From Lewinella sp. IMCC34191 (GTDB lineage: Bacteria; Bacteroidota; Bacteroidia; Chitinophagales; Saprospiraceae), in NCBI RefSeq assembly GCF_003390935.1, contig NZ_QNQZ01000006.1:274787-338786 (forward strand): a stretch of 64,000 nucleotides of DNA, given 5' to 3'. Positions within the stretch are counted from its first letter, which is position 1. Each line of letters begins with the position of its first letter. This document shows, in pieces, positions 24,307-33,140 of the stretch. Made by a program: the position numbers and the translations under genes. A model generated the notes under the pieces. That model had not been told where the DNA came from. It saw nothing but the letters and a program-made list of their open reading frames with translations, and did not search any database.

Positions 24307-26859
24307 ATGAACACCCCCCAGATCCTCGCCGCCCTGCTGGCGTTGGTATTTTATGCCTGTACCCGGGATTCGACTCCCCCGCCCTCCCAACCTCCCCCGC
24401 CGCTGTCGCGACTGGAAATAGGTTTCCGGGATAGCCTGGACCTGCTACGCCGCGACTACGACTCGCTGCGTTTGCGGGAAGCTATGGCCCGGGCCCGGCG
24501 GCTGCGTACCACGATGGAGCCGCTGGCCGATTCCCTGCGGGCGGAATTGCGGGCGGAGGTGTACCAGTACCTGACCATGCTGCACTTCGAGCACGAGCGG
24601 TGGCTGGACTCCATGGCCTACTTCGCCGCGGCGGCCGATACGCTGCTCACCCCCGCAATGCCCCCGACGGTGCACGCCCGACAGGCGCTTTGCTGGTCGT
24701 ACGCCAGCTACCACGACTGGGCGATGCGCGACATGGAGATCTACACCGCCGGCGGGCTCCGTCAACTGGCGAGGCAAGCAGCGGAACAGCCGCACCTCAC
24801 CGGATTGCTGCTCATCGCCCGCGGCAAGGCCCTGAAACAGCTCGCCGACCGGATGCAGGATACCACCGATCGGCAAAAGACGTACGCCGCGAGCGAAGTA
24901 GCCCTGCGGGAGGCTATCGAAACCCTGGACGAGGCCGACCTGCCCCGCCACGCACTGGCCCGGGAAGAATTGGGCATCCTCCTCTCCCGCATGCCCGCTC
25001 GATACGGGGAGGTCACCGCGATCGCGGACCGGCTGGCCACCGTGCCGGGACCGAACGCCTTGCGCCTAAAGGGTTACTACCACTGGAAAAGAGCGGATGC
25101 CGACAGCTCGCTGCACTACTATCGCCGGCTACAAGGGGTGACCGGCGAATTCGCCCAGGGCTACCCGCTGGAAGCCATGTACTACGACCGGCTGATCTCA
25201 AAACAGAAAGGATTATTTACGGATGCCCTGGCGACGAGTCAGCGCATCCAGGAATATTACGGTTGTTGTCCCGAGAAGGAGCGGGGATCACCGGCGTGTT
25301 TCCGGGAGACGGCCTGTGTCTTCATCATGGCCAACCACGCCGAAATTTTGCGGCAGCGCTATAAGAAGGGGGGTGACCCGAAGGATTTGCGCGCTGCCTA
25401 CGAACTTGTTTTCGAAGCCCTGGACGGATACCAGGAAGCCCTGCAACGCATCAGTGACGAAGGCACCTACAACCAGACCGTCACGCACGGCGACGTGGTC
25501 ATCACTGCCGCCATACGAACCGTGTACGCGATGCGGGAGGCCGGTTTGCTGGAAGAACCGGAACTGGCGGCATCCGCCTTCCGGGCCATCGAGTTCGGAA
25601 AGGCCCACTCCCTCGCCCTGGAATTAAGTGAGCTGGCGCGGCACCGGGCGGATGCCGGGAACGAGGCGGTGTTCGCGGAATGGCGAGCCGTCAACAACCG
25701 GGAGGACCTGCTGAAGGCAAGATTCGAGCGGGGCACGAACATATCCGACGATGATTTTGCGGAATTCGCCGCCGTGATGCGCCAGCGAAGAGCGCTCGAC
25801 GCATCCCTGGCGCGTGCCTTCCGGACCGAGCGGGAAGGTGGAGAGACTGCCTTTGACAGCCTGCTGCCCCTGAGGGAAGTCCGCCGGCAGCTGACCGGGG
25901 AGGAAGCGCTGGTAGAGCTGCTGGAAGTCGAAGATGCCGTGTACGGGCTATACGTCGACCGGGATACCAGTATTGCCTACTCGATCGATACCGCGGTACA
26001 CGGGGCATCCCTTACCCTGCGGGGGCTTATGCAGGATCGTAAGAGCGATGTTGCGGAGATCAAGCGGGTCGGCGCGGGGGTCTACGAGCGGTTATTCGGT
26101 CCCGTCACCGATCGACTGGCCGCTAAGGAGCACCTGATCCTCTCCCCGAGTGCATCGCTCAGCACCCTACCCTTCGCCGCCCTCACCCGCGGAGACGACT
26201 ACCTCGTAGCCGCCCACAGCATTCGCTACATCGACAGTTGGCGCACGGAGCGCATTCACGCCGCCCAGCGCCAACGCTACGCTGAGGACCGACTCACCAG
26301 CGCCGGCATCTGGACCCACCCCGGTCTGACGAACTACCTCGGCCCGGTAGCGGATACCCTGCTCCAGTACGTTGCCTCCGGACGGCACTACGCCGGTTCG
26401 GAGGCCACGGCCGCTTCCCTGCTTGCGGGGGCCGCTCGCTACGACTTGATCCATCTCTCCGTGCATGCCCGCGGTAATCCCCGACGCCTCCATGAGAATT
26501 ACCTCTACCTCACGGAGCAGGACAGCATCAACGGCCTCCAGATCGGCAACCTGGCCCTGCCCTGCCGGCTGGTGGTACTGGCGGCGTGCTCCACCGCCCG
26601 GGGTTTATCCGCCAGGCGCGAAGGGACCTACAGTTTACGCCGAAGCTTTCACCGGGCGGGGGTACCGGACGTGGTGAGTTCGTTGTTTGACGTGCCGGCC
26701 GCGGCCACGCAGATAGCGATGCGCAGCTTCTACGACCACTTAAACCGAACGGCCGCGCCCGGGCTCGCCCTGGCCCTGGGACAGCGCCGGTTCCTTAGCG
26801 ACTCGCGCTACCGGCGCTACCGGCACCCGTATTACTGGGCGGGCCTGATATCGGGATAA
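24307..26859 (+). CDS. CHAT-domain protease-like lipoprotein with helical repeats
   Basis: The start at 24307 gives 850 residues (MNTPQILAALLALVFYAC, lipobox Cys18). The long middle part (about 40-560) is helical with TPR-like pairs. The C-terminal part is a CHAT domain with the expected dyad: His720 in HLSVHARGN and Cys761 in LAACSTARG. The end reads HPYYWAGLISG, close to the usual CHAT terminus (WAxFxxxG). CHAT proteins are caspase-like peptidases; membrane-anchored, TPR-bearing members are frequent in Bacteroidota with unknown substrates. Its stop lies 2 bases from that of the convergent gene. Confidence 0.82.
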   Translation: MNTPQILAALLALVFYACTRDSTPPPSQPPPPLSRLEIGFRDSLDLLRRDYDSLRLREAMARARRLRTTMEPLADSLRAELRAEVYQYLTMLHFEHERWLDSMAYFAAAADTLLTPAMPPTVHARQALCWSYASYHDWAMRDMEIYTAGGLRQLARQAAEQPHLTGLLLIARGKALKQLADRMQDTTDRQKTYAASEVALREAIETLDEADLPRHALAREELGILLSRMPARYGEVTAIADRLATVPGPNALRLKGYYHWKRADADSSLHYYRRLQGVTGEFAQGYPLEAMYYDRLISKQKGLFTDALATSQRIQEYYGCCPEKERGSPACFRETACVFIMANHAEILRQRYKKGGDPKDLRAAYELVFEALDGYQEALQRISDEGTYNQTVTHGDVVITAAIRTVYAMREAGLLEEPELAASAFRAIEFGKAHSLALELSELARHRADAGNEAVFAEWRAVNNREDLLKARFERGTNISDDDFAEFAAVMRQRRALDASLARAFRTEREGGETAFDSLLPLREVRRQLTGEEALVELLEVEDAVYGLYVDRDTSIAYSIDTAVHGASLTLRGLMQDRKSDVAEIKRVGAGVYERLFGPVTDRLAAKEHLILSPSASLSTLPFAALTRGDDYLVAAHSIRYIDSWRTERIHAAQRQRYAEDRLTSAGIWTHPGLTNYLGPVADTLLQYVASGRHYAGSEATAASLLAGAARYDLIHLSVHARGNPRRLHENYLYLTEQDSINGLQIGNLALPCRLVVLAACSTARGLSARREGTYSLRRSFHRAGVPDVVSSLFDVPAAATQIAMRSFYDHLNRTAAPGLALALGQRRFLSDSRYRRYRHPYYWAGLISG

Positions 26860-26861
26860 GC

Positions 26862-27656
26862 CTAGACGGGATCGAAGGTGCAGGTACCCAGCAGGATATC
26901 GGGGCCGTCCAGCATAACGAGGTTGTCGATGCCGTAAACGGCATCGTTCTTCCCACTATCCGCGAGTAGCTCGTGCACATCCTCCGTATTTCCCGGGTCG
27001 ACGGGAACGCGGACGATGCTGTTGTCGGGGAGGAGCAGACTCACGAGCGGAACTGCCTTTTCCAGACCGAACCGATCCATCAGATAGTGGTAAATCTTGC
27101 GCACCTTGGCAGTTTCCTTCAGCTCGTAGGGGTTGCTTCCGTCCTCGGTATACACTTCCCCCCACTTCCATAGCTCGGCGACATAGCCGAAGTTGGATAC
27201 CAGTTTCTTGCCGCAAACTCCACCGCCGGTCTTGCCCATACCCTGCAGCGGATCGGCATCTTTCGGATCGCAGTGGTGATCGATGGTCAGATTACCCGCG
27301 CACTGATCCGCCGGCTTCAGGACCCGGACATCGGTTGCGAAGGCGAAGCTGGCCGCGTGTCCCCCGGGAAGAATGGCCGGTGCCAGTTCCTGTCCGACGA
27401 TCCCGGAGGTCAGGTTTTCGAGGCGATACATCTGGCGGGGTACGGTGAGGTTACCCCCGTTGAAGTAGTACGCTTCGTCGTTCCCTACGGATTCACTGAT
27501 GGGGGTATCCGTAAAACCTACACAAAATTGGTTGTCGACCAGGTAGCTCTCGAAGCTCACGGGGCTGGCAATTTCTTCCAGCTTGGCGTTCAGCAGGGGA
27601 ACCGTGTCAGTAGCTTGTAGTCTGGAAACGCGTTTGGCGAATCGGTTATAACTCAT
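26862..27656 (-). CDS. Uncharacterised protein, partner of the papain-like gene
   Basis: I do not recognise this 264-residue protein. It is soluble with no signal peptide and has a His/Cys patch (LTIDHHCDPKDADP, then GGGVCGKK) that could bind metal. The end reads GIDNLVMLDGPDILLGTC. It lies 39 bases after the papain-like gene and is probably co-transcribed with it. Its stop is 2 bases from that of the CHAT gene on the other strand. Confidence 0.6.
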   Translation of the reverse strand: MSYNRFAKRVSRLQATDTVPLLNAKLEEIASPVSFESYLVDNQFCVGFTDTPISESVGNDEAYYFNGGNLTVPRQMYRLENLTSGIVGQELAPAILPGGHAASFAFATDVRVLKPADQCAGNLTIDHHCDPKDADPLQGMGKTGGGVCGKKLVSNFGYVAELWKWGEVYTEDGSNPYELKETAKVRKIYHYLMDRFGLEKAVPLVSLLLPDNSIVRVPVDPGNTEDVHELLADSGKNDAVYGIDNLVMLDGPDILLGTCTFDPV

Positions 27657-27695
27657 GAATGGTACGTTAATGAGGTGTGTGGTGAATGAATTGCG

Positions 27696-28481
27696 TTACG
27701 AAAAAATGGGGTGGTAACCGATCGCGTAGGCTTCGCCGCCGCGGACCATTTCGTGGAATACGTCGGCGTCCACCCAGAAGGAGGGCCGTGGCCGGCCGGT
27801 ATCGGATTCCCGGTAAAAGTATCTCCCCCGTGAATCGAAGCAGCATATGCGCCGCTTGCCCGCGCGGTCGTCCACGCCCAGCGCACAGTAACAGTGCCCC
27901 TGCCGACCCGCAGGCATCGGGGTACCCAGGCCTTCTCCGCGTAGGCTGCTTTGAAAGATGGTAGGAGAACCGATTACCACCGGACGATCATTCGCGATCG
28001 CGGCGTAAGCTTCTTCGTAGGTGGTGATGGTACGCGTAGTGAACGTAGCCAGGCGGCCGGCATCCTCGGTGACCTCACGGGGTACGCCGCTGCAGGCCCA
28101 GGCGCGGGCCAGTGCCGGTGCGTAAGCTGTCAGGTCAAAGTCCCCGTAGCGTTTGCGCACGAATAGCCCGGCGTCGGTCATGTACGCTATGCCCCACGAC
28201 AGGCGGGCGCCCTGTTCGGTGCAGGGGTATTCGGAGGAACGGTACCTGTGCTTGGCTCCGGCGTAAACGGGCTCGCTGGCGACTTCCACGTAGTGTCCGT
28301 TGGCCAAACCCGACAGTACGCCGGCAGCCAGGGCGATCGCCTGGCCAACGCAATCAGCGTGGGCGTACTGATTAAAGACCGGAATATCACGTCCGGTGAG
28401 GGCACGAAATTTATCGGCTAAACATATCCTTCTACCGCTGCTGGCTGGCGGGGCACTCGTTTCCAGGCGTAGATCATTCAT
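27696..28481 (-). CDS. Papain-like cysteine peptidase fold protein
   Basis: The 261-residue protein shows the order expected of a C1-type fold: ADCVGQAIALAAG with Cys44 at the start of a helix, GHCYCALGVDD with His196 before a strand, and CFDSRGRYF with Asp216 where papain has Asn. SWGIAYMTDAGLF resembles the mid-domain segment of C1 peptidases. There is no signal peptide or propeptide, so a cytoplasmic role is likely. It heads a two-gene minus-strand unit with the unknown protein downstream. The fold is inferred from motif order, and activity is untested. Confidence 0.6.
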   Translation of the reverse strand: MNDLRLETSAPPASSGRRICLADKFRALTGRDIPVFNQYAHADCVGQAIALAAGVLSGLANGHYVEVASEPVYAGAKHRYRSSEYPCTEQGARLSWGIAYMTDAGLFVRKRYGDFDLTAYAPALARAWACSGVPREVTEDAGRLATFTTRTITTYEEAYAAIANDRPVVIGSPTIFQSSLRGEGLGTPMPAGRQGHCYCALGVDDRAGKRRICCFDSRGRYFYRESDTGRPRPSFWVDADVFHEMVRGGEAYAIGYHPIFS

Positions 28482-28608
28482 TTGCCCCGGTAAGATGCCC
28501 AGAGCCCGGAGAGGGAGAGCTCACTACAATTAGGGATTTTACTCGCCCGGCGCGTCTGCAAAAGATTAACCACGGTGGGGCTATCCCCTACCGTCTCCTT
28601 CCCGCCTA

Positions 28609-29919
28609 CTAATAGCGGGGCGCTTTCACTCCAACCGGCACCTCAACATCCAGTGTATTCTCCGCTGGTGGTATCGGGCAGGCGTAGCCTACGGTATACG
28701 CGCAGTAGGGGTTGTAGGCTTTGTTGAAGTCCAGGACGACGGTCCCGTCCGCGGGCAGGGAAATGTCTAAATACCGACCGCCCCCGTAGGTCGATTGGCC
28801 CGAGGTCGCATCGCGGAAGGGGACGAAGAGGCGGCCGGTCGCGGAATCGTCGGCATTGCTGTTGCGGAGAAGGAGTAATTCCTGCGCTCCGCCGCCCAAA
28901 TCGAAGCGGGCGCGGCCGTAGATGGTGTAGGTGACCGAGCTTTCGTTGCTGGTGGGCATGGTGAGCTGGGTGGCGGTGGTATCGGGCACGAAATCGGCGA
29001 CGATGCGAAAGGACTCGTCCACCGGAAAGAAGCCGTGGCCGGCGAAGGCCTCCCGCTCGGCCTCGGGCAGCGGGGAGGTGCCGGGGTGGCGGTACTGCTC
29101 GTCGAGCGCCCGGCGGAAGGTGGTCATCTCCTGCGCGTAGGAGGGGTAGTCCGTCTTCCAGAGCGATTCTTTGGTGTAGGTGCCGTCGGGGTTCAGGTAG
29201 ATGAGCCGCCACTCCATGCCCTCGATCTCGTAGACGTTGGCGACCCGCTCCGGTGCCTTACTGATCGCGTTCCCCTCGCGTTCGGACAGCCGGAATTGGC
29301 TGTTGGACAGCCACTTCACGTCGTACGCCAGCGACAGCTTACCCACCGTTTCCGTCTGCAGCGCCCCCTCCCGGCGGACGATGGTATACGAACCGGGTAG
29401 CGTAGTTTGCCGGTATGCGCCATCCATCAGCTCCCGCAGGTCGTAGCCGAACTCGTGGTGGAACAGCAGGCTATCGCCGGACACCGTGGCGGCTACCCCC
29501 AGGTTCATAAGTTCGGTGACGTACTGCCGCAGCTGGCGGTCTACCTGGGTCTGGTCGGCCAGCAGCAGCCGGCTCAGCAGCGGCCCGGCCGGGGAGTCCG
29601 CCGCCTCCCGCAGGGTAGCGATTTCTGCGGGGGTGAAGTCGGCCAGCGCTTCCCGTACGGCCATGCCGTAGCGCAGCAGCGCGGTTTCCTTTACGTGGGG
29701 CATCAGTGCCTCGATGAAGACGGGGTTTTCGGCGTACTCCGTGAAGGTCGGGTTGGCGTCCAGGGCCTGGGTAAAGCGTTGCTGAAAACCCTCGACGGTG
29801 TAGAGCCGGTCGATGAGCTGGCCCAGCGAATCGGATTCGACGTCCGCCTGCGAACGGGCGCTAAGCGGCGTGAACAGCAGCAGGCAGCTGCAGAGGACAA
29901 AGCGTAGGGAGTGGTGCAT
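28609..29919 (-). CDS. Exported DUF1684 protein with a helical N-terminal domain
   Basis: The 436-residue protein has a signal peptide (residues 1-23, ending ARSQ). The C-terminal 200 residues match DUF1684: GGGRYLDISLPADGTVVLDF followed by NKAYNPYCAY and CPIPPAENTLDVEVPVG. The N-terminal part (about 25-140) is helical and resembles DUF2059-type segments; this is tentative. The combination is unusual because DUF1684 proteins are commonly about 200-300 residues. The function is unknown. GGGAQELL is encoded by a dispersed repeat copy. Confidence 0.75.
   Translation of the reverse strand: MHHSLRFVLCSCLLLFTPLSARSQADVESDSLGQLIDRLYTVEGFQQRFTQALDANPTFTEYAENPVFIEALMPHVKETALLRYGMAVREALADFTPAEIATLREAADSPAGPLLSRLLLADQTQVDRQLRQYVTELMNLGVAATVSGDSLLFHHEFGYDLRELMDGAYRQTTLPGSYTIVRREGALQTETVGKLSLAYDVKWLSNSQFRLSEREGNAISKAPERVANVYEIEGMEWRLIYLNPDGTYTKESLWKTDYPSYAQEMTTFRRALDEQYRHPGTSPLPEAEREAFAGHGFFPVDESFRIVADFVPDTTATQLTMPTSNESSVTYTIYGRARFDLGGGAQELLLLRNSNADDSATGRLFVPFRDATSGQSTYGGGRYLDISLPADGTVVLDFNKAYNPYCAYTVGYACPIPPAENTLDVEVPVGVKAPRY
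28881..28895 (+). repeat. Copy of dispersed CCTGCGCTCCGCCGC repeat
   Basis: 15 of the 16 motif bases match, inside the DUF1684 gene. Confidence 0.65.
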
Positions 29920-29945
29920 AGGCTCATAAAATTAGCGCAATTATG

Positions 29946-29961
29946 GCGGCGGAGCGCAGGT
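29946..29961 (-). repeat. Copy of dispersed ACCTGCGCTCCGCCGC repeat
   Basis: Exact minus-strand match in the short gap between two minus-strand genes. Confidence 0.7.
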
Positions 29962-29971
29962 AGATAGTGGA

Positions 29972-30187
29972 TTACCGGTCGGGTGCCCGCAACAACAGAT
30001 AGACAGTATACCCCGGCACCAGCAACCGGGCCAACGATCGCCCGGTGGCCCGCAAGTGTTTCATGCCCACGACCACCAGCACGAAGGCGTAGAGTGCGAA
30101 AACGACAAAGTATTCCCGACTGATGCGGCGGCGGGGATCGTAGAGGTCGGCTGGGTAGATGCCGTTCTGGTGTTCGGGTGGGGTCAT
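29972..30187 (-). CDS. Small membrane protein
   Basis: The 71-residue protein has one strong membrane segment (FVVFALYAFVLVVVG, about residues 27-44) and a second weaker one near the C terminus (LLVPGYTVYLLL), with a basic stretch between them. I do not recognise the family. Codon use and the clean start favour a real gene, but its shortness leaves doubt. It lies upstream of the DUF1684 gene on the same strand. Confidence 0.5.
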   Translation of the reverse strand: MTPPEHQNGIYPADLYDPRRRISREYFVVFALYAFVLVVVGMKHLRATGRSLARLLVPGYTVYLLLRAPDR

Positions 30188-30306
30188 GGATGCAAATTAC
30201 TGCTGTCGTTGCCCGGTTAGTTGCCGTTGTGTCTGACAACCCTCCGTGACCTCCGCTTGTATTCCCTGTCACTATCCAAACCGTACTACCTAAATCTACC
30301 GGCACC

Positions 30307-30678
30307 ATGCTCGACGTTCAATCCCCGGCCTGCAAATCGCACCACCGGGCCATGCGCGACACCCTAGACGTGATCAGCGGCAAGTGGAAACTGCTGATCC
30401 TCTCGGCCCTGAAGGAGCGCACCGTACGCTTCAACGAGCTGACCCGCGAACTCGAGATCTCCCCCCGCATCCTGAGCCGCGAGCTGAAGGAACTGGAGCG
30501 CAATAAGCTGGTGAAGCGCACGGAACGCAAGACGCGCCCGGTAACCGTGGAGTACGAACGCACGGCCCACGGCGCTACGCTGGAGCCCCTCATCGAGGCC
30601 GTATACGAGTGGGGCTACCTGCACTACGAGAAGGTAGCCGGTACGAAGCGGCCGCACGACCCAACGGAGGAGGGGTAG
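30307..30678 (+). CDS. HxlR-family transcriptional regulator
   Basis: The 123-residue winged-helix protein has the family layout: Cys in SPACKSHHRAM, LDVISGKWKLLILSAL, RFNELTRELEISPRILSREL as the recognition helix, then VEYERTAHGATLEPLIEA. HxlR proteins often sense electrophiles or redox state through the N-terminal Cys. The next gene is an azoreductase and the gap holds a double palindrome, so the regulator probably controls that gene. Confidence 0.9.
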   Translation: MLDVQSPACKSHHRAMRDTLDVISGKWKLLILSALKERTVRFNELTRELEISPRILSRELKELERNKLVKRTERKTRPVTVEYERTAHGATLEPLIEAVYEWGYLHYEKVAGTKRPHDPTEEG

Positions 30679-30711
30679 TTACACCCGTGTAAGCGGTTAC
30701 AGGGGTGTAAC
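30678..30711. promoter_or_regulatory. Tandem TTACA-N4-TGTAA operators between hxlR and the azoreductase
   Basis: TTACACCCGTGTAA (30679-30692) and TTACAGGGGTGTAA (30697-30710) are two 14-bp palindromes whose centres are 18 bases apart. The outer arms GTTACACCC and GGGTGTAAC also pair. Two dimer sites in this position suit binding by the adjacent HxlR protein, which is inference. Confidence 0.65.
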
Positions 30712-30802
30712 CCATAGCGACTCAGAAGGCCGATACGGGTTGGTTGGGGTGTATAAGCTCGCGGGCGTTTTGTCCGCCGGGCGCACCCCAAACAACCAAA
30801 GC

Positions 30803-31414
30803 ATGAAAATCCTACAGATTATTTCCAGTCCCCGCGGGGAAGCTTCCTACAGCACCCAACTCGCCGACGCGATCGTGGACAAGCTGACCGCCACCGAAGC
30901 CGACAGCAAGGTGGTCGTCCGCGACCTGACCGCCCCACCCTTCCCCCACCTGGAGGAGGTTCACCTGCAATCTTTCTTCACCCCCGAGAAGGATCACTCC
31001 CCCGAGCAGCGCGAAGCCGTCCGCCACTCCAACGAGTCCATCGCCGAACTGAAGGACGCGGATACCATCGTGATCGCCGCGCCGCTGTACAACTTCGGCG
31101 TATCGTCGGTCCTGAAGTCCTGGATCGACCACATCGCCCGCGCGGGCGTCACCTTCCACTACACCGAGTCCGGCCCCGAGGGACTGGTGAAGGGCAAGAA
31201 AGTCTACATCGCCCTGGCCTCCGGCGGCGTTTACTCCTCCGGCCCGATGGCGTCCTACGACTTCGTGGCACCCTACCTGAAGGCCGTCCTCGGCTTCCTG
31301 GGTATGACGGACGTCGAGGTGTACCGGGTAGAAGGTACCGCCGTCCCCGACCTGAAGGACCAGGCGCTGGAGAAGGCGATCGCCGGCGTGGAGATTGGTG
31401 AGGTGACCGTGTAG
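30803..31414 (+). CDS. azoR: FMN-dependent NADH-azoreductase
   Basis: The start at 30803 gives 203 residues (MKILQIISSPRGEASYS), the usual AzoR length; the frame extends 21 codons upstream without family likeness. Flavodoxin-fold elements are SSPRGEASYSTQLAD for the FMN phosphate, AAPLYNFGVSSVLKSWIDH, and ALASGGVYSSGP. It reduces azo and quinone compounds with NADH and is typically induced by electrophile stress through HxlR/YodB-type regulators. Confidence 0.9.
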   Translation: MKILQIISSPRGEASYSTQLADAIVDKLTATEADSKVVVRDLTAPPFPHLEEVHLQSFFTPEKDHSPEQREAVRHSNESIAELKDADTIVIAAPLYNFGVSSVLKSWIDHIARAGVTFHYTESGPEGLVKGKKVYIALASGGVYSSGPMASYDFVAPYLKAVLGFLGMTDVEVYRVEGTAVPDLKDQALEKAIAGVEIGEVTV

Positions 31415-31445
31415 GTGGCCCGCTACCGGATCGCACCGTAGCCGG

Positions 31446-32102
31446 TTAGCTTTCTTTTCGGCGTAGGCTGGCGCTTACTACGGGGTGATCGCTCAAGCTT
31501 ACGCTGGTGTCGACGTCGTACGTCAAATCAAGATCGGATGCGTGCAGCAGGTGCTTCACCGTCCGATCTTCTTGTTTTGTGGGCCAGTGTAGCCCGGTGG
31601 CCTCTACTAATTCGGTGACGCGGTCCGCCCCGAGTTTGTTGTAGGATCGGGGGCCGCGGAAGTTGAAGTCGCCGGCGACCAGGAAATCGGCGCCTGCTAG
31701 CTGCCGGATGATAGCGCACTGCTCCTGGACGCGGTCGGTGTAGGTCTTGTCGGACCAGTTGGCCCAGCGGTCTTTGATGGTGAATACGCAGCCGTAGACC
31801 CGGAGCCCGTCGACTTCGGCGGCCACGCCGTTGATGTCGTTGATCTCCGGCAGCTTCCGCAGCTCCCCCTTCGCGTAGATGCCTACCTGATGGTAGCGGT
31901 TCGGTGGGGCCATGTTCCTCCCCCGCCGCAGGTAGGGCGATTCCTTGCTGAAGACGGCGGTGTAGCCGGGGAGGTGGAGGGCGGCGTTGGCTTCGGTTAG
32001 AATTAGGAGGTCGGCGTCGAGATCTAAGAGGTAGTCTCGGATGAAATGGAACCGTTTGGTATTTTGGGTGGGGTGGTCCAGGTTCCAGGTAGCTATGCGC
32101 AT
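31446..32102 (-). CDS. Endonuclease/exonuclease/phosphatase-fold protein
   Basis: The 218-residue protein has the EEP-fold landmarks in order: MRIATWNLDHP, LILTEAN (metal-binding Glu), LVAGDFNFRGP (Asp and Asn), and SLSDHPVVSASL (Asp-His pair). There is no signal peptide, so a cytoplasmic Mg-dependent nuclease or phosphodiesterase is likely; the substrate is unknown. It is transcribed alone. Confidence 0.85.
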   Translation of the reverse strand: MRIATWNLDHPTQNTKRFHFIRDYLLDLDADLLILTEANAALHLPGYTAVFSKESPYLRRGRNMAPPNRYHQVGIYAKGELRKLPEINDINGVAAEVDGLRVYGCVFTIKDRWANWSDKTYTDRVQEQCAIIRQLAGADFLVAGDFNFRGPRSYNKLGADRVTELVEATGLHWPTKQEDRTVKHLLHASDLDLTYDVDTSVSLSDHPVVSASLRRKES

Positions 32103-32196
32103 GGGTTAGTTGGTAAAGTGAAGTGTTTCCAATACATTTAGCGCTCAGGTATACGGCCGCTTTTGCGGCGACTTACGCCCTAAAAACCTATCTGCA

Positions 32197-32526
32197 ATGT
32201 CTAAAGCAACTTCCATTCTACCTATCCCGGTCAAACGGGAATCATTCGACGCCATTTTAGCCGGCACCAAGAAAGAAGAATACCGCGCCTTTTCCCCCTT
32301 TTGGATTTCCCGCCTGGCTACGATGAACGATCAAGGCGAGATCGAGAGCTTGCGGGAATACGACATTGTCCGCTTCCGGCATGGATCCAGTTCGAATTCC
32401 CGAATGATGGATGTCGAATTTAAGCAGATCGTGATTGAGGAATACACGGATGAGCCGGAGGATAGTGAGGAGCGGTACGGATTTGCTATTCTTCTTGGGG
32501 AGGTGCTGCAGACTGAGAATGTGTAG
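32197..32526 (+). CDS. ASCH-domain protein
   Basis: The 109-residue protein contains FDAILAGTKKEEYRAFSPFW, the Gly-x-Lys-x-x-Glu-x-Arg-like loop of ASCH/PUA-like domains, followed by a beta-rich section (YDIVRFRHGSSSNS, MDVEFKQIVIEEY). ASCH domains are thought to bind RNA. It lies at the left border of the defence island; whether it belongs to it is unclear. Confidence 0.75.
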   Translation: MSKATSILPIPVKRESFDAILAGTKKEEYRAFSPFWISRLATMNDQGEIESLREYDIVRFRHGSSSNSRMMDVEFKQIVIEEYTDEPEDSEERYGFAILLGEVLQTENV

Positions 32527-32584
32527 GTGGGGTAGAATGGTACTGTAGCTACCCTGGTGGTCCTGAGCTCTTCAAAATTTATCC

Positions 32585-33005
32585 TTGGCCGACTCCATAT
32601 TCCTGCTAGACGAAGACAGCACCCTACGCGAACTGACCGAGGCGCACCACCTCACCGAAGCGAATCTCCAGCAACTATTAGCCGACTTCCCCCAGCTGAT
32701 GGCGGGAAAGCAACTGGACGAGGCGAGTCCGCGGCGCTGGCTTTTGGTCAAGCGTGAATTAGGTATTCCCGATGGCCAAGAATGCGCCAATCGCTGGAGC
32801 ATCGACCACCTCTTCCTGGATCAGGATGGTATTTCTAGGCTGGTCGAAGTCAAGCGCAGCACCGGACACCCGCATCCGGCGCGAGGCCGTCGGACAGCTT
32901 CTCGATTACGCTTCCAACGCGACGGTGTACTGGACGCTGGAAAACAGCATCGAAGTTATAAGGCTACCTGTGGGTGAGTGGAAAATTAGCAGGTTGGAGG
33001 TTTAG
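32585..33005 (+). pseudogene. Frameshifted and truncated nuclease-like gene (DUF91/NucS-like)
   Basis: The frame from the TTG at 32585 encodes LFLDQDGISRLVEVKRST and then goes out of frame. Removing one G near 32864 restores DTRIRREAVGQLLDYASNA, which continues to the stop at 33005. The pieces IDHLFLD, VEVKRS and GQLLDYA form a PD-(D/E)xK-like core with the expected Glu-x-Lys. Homologous proteins are usually longer, so the 3' end also looks lost. A base-calling error could explain the shift but not the early stop. Confidence 0.6.
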
Positions 33006-33140
33006 TACGCTACCAAACGTTCGCTGTATGTAGGTCCGTAGATGGCCGTAGCAATTATTTGTTGTTTTTCAGCATAATATACTTATGTCATTATTGCTTA
33101 GGAATTGGTAGATCAGGCAGTTTTACCACAGCGTGCGGTG

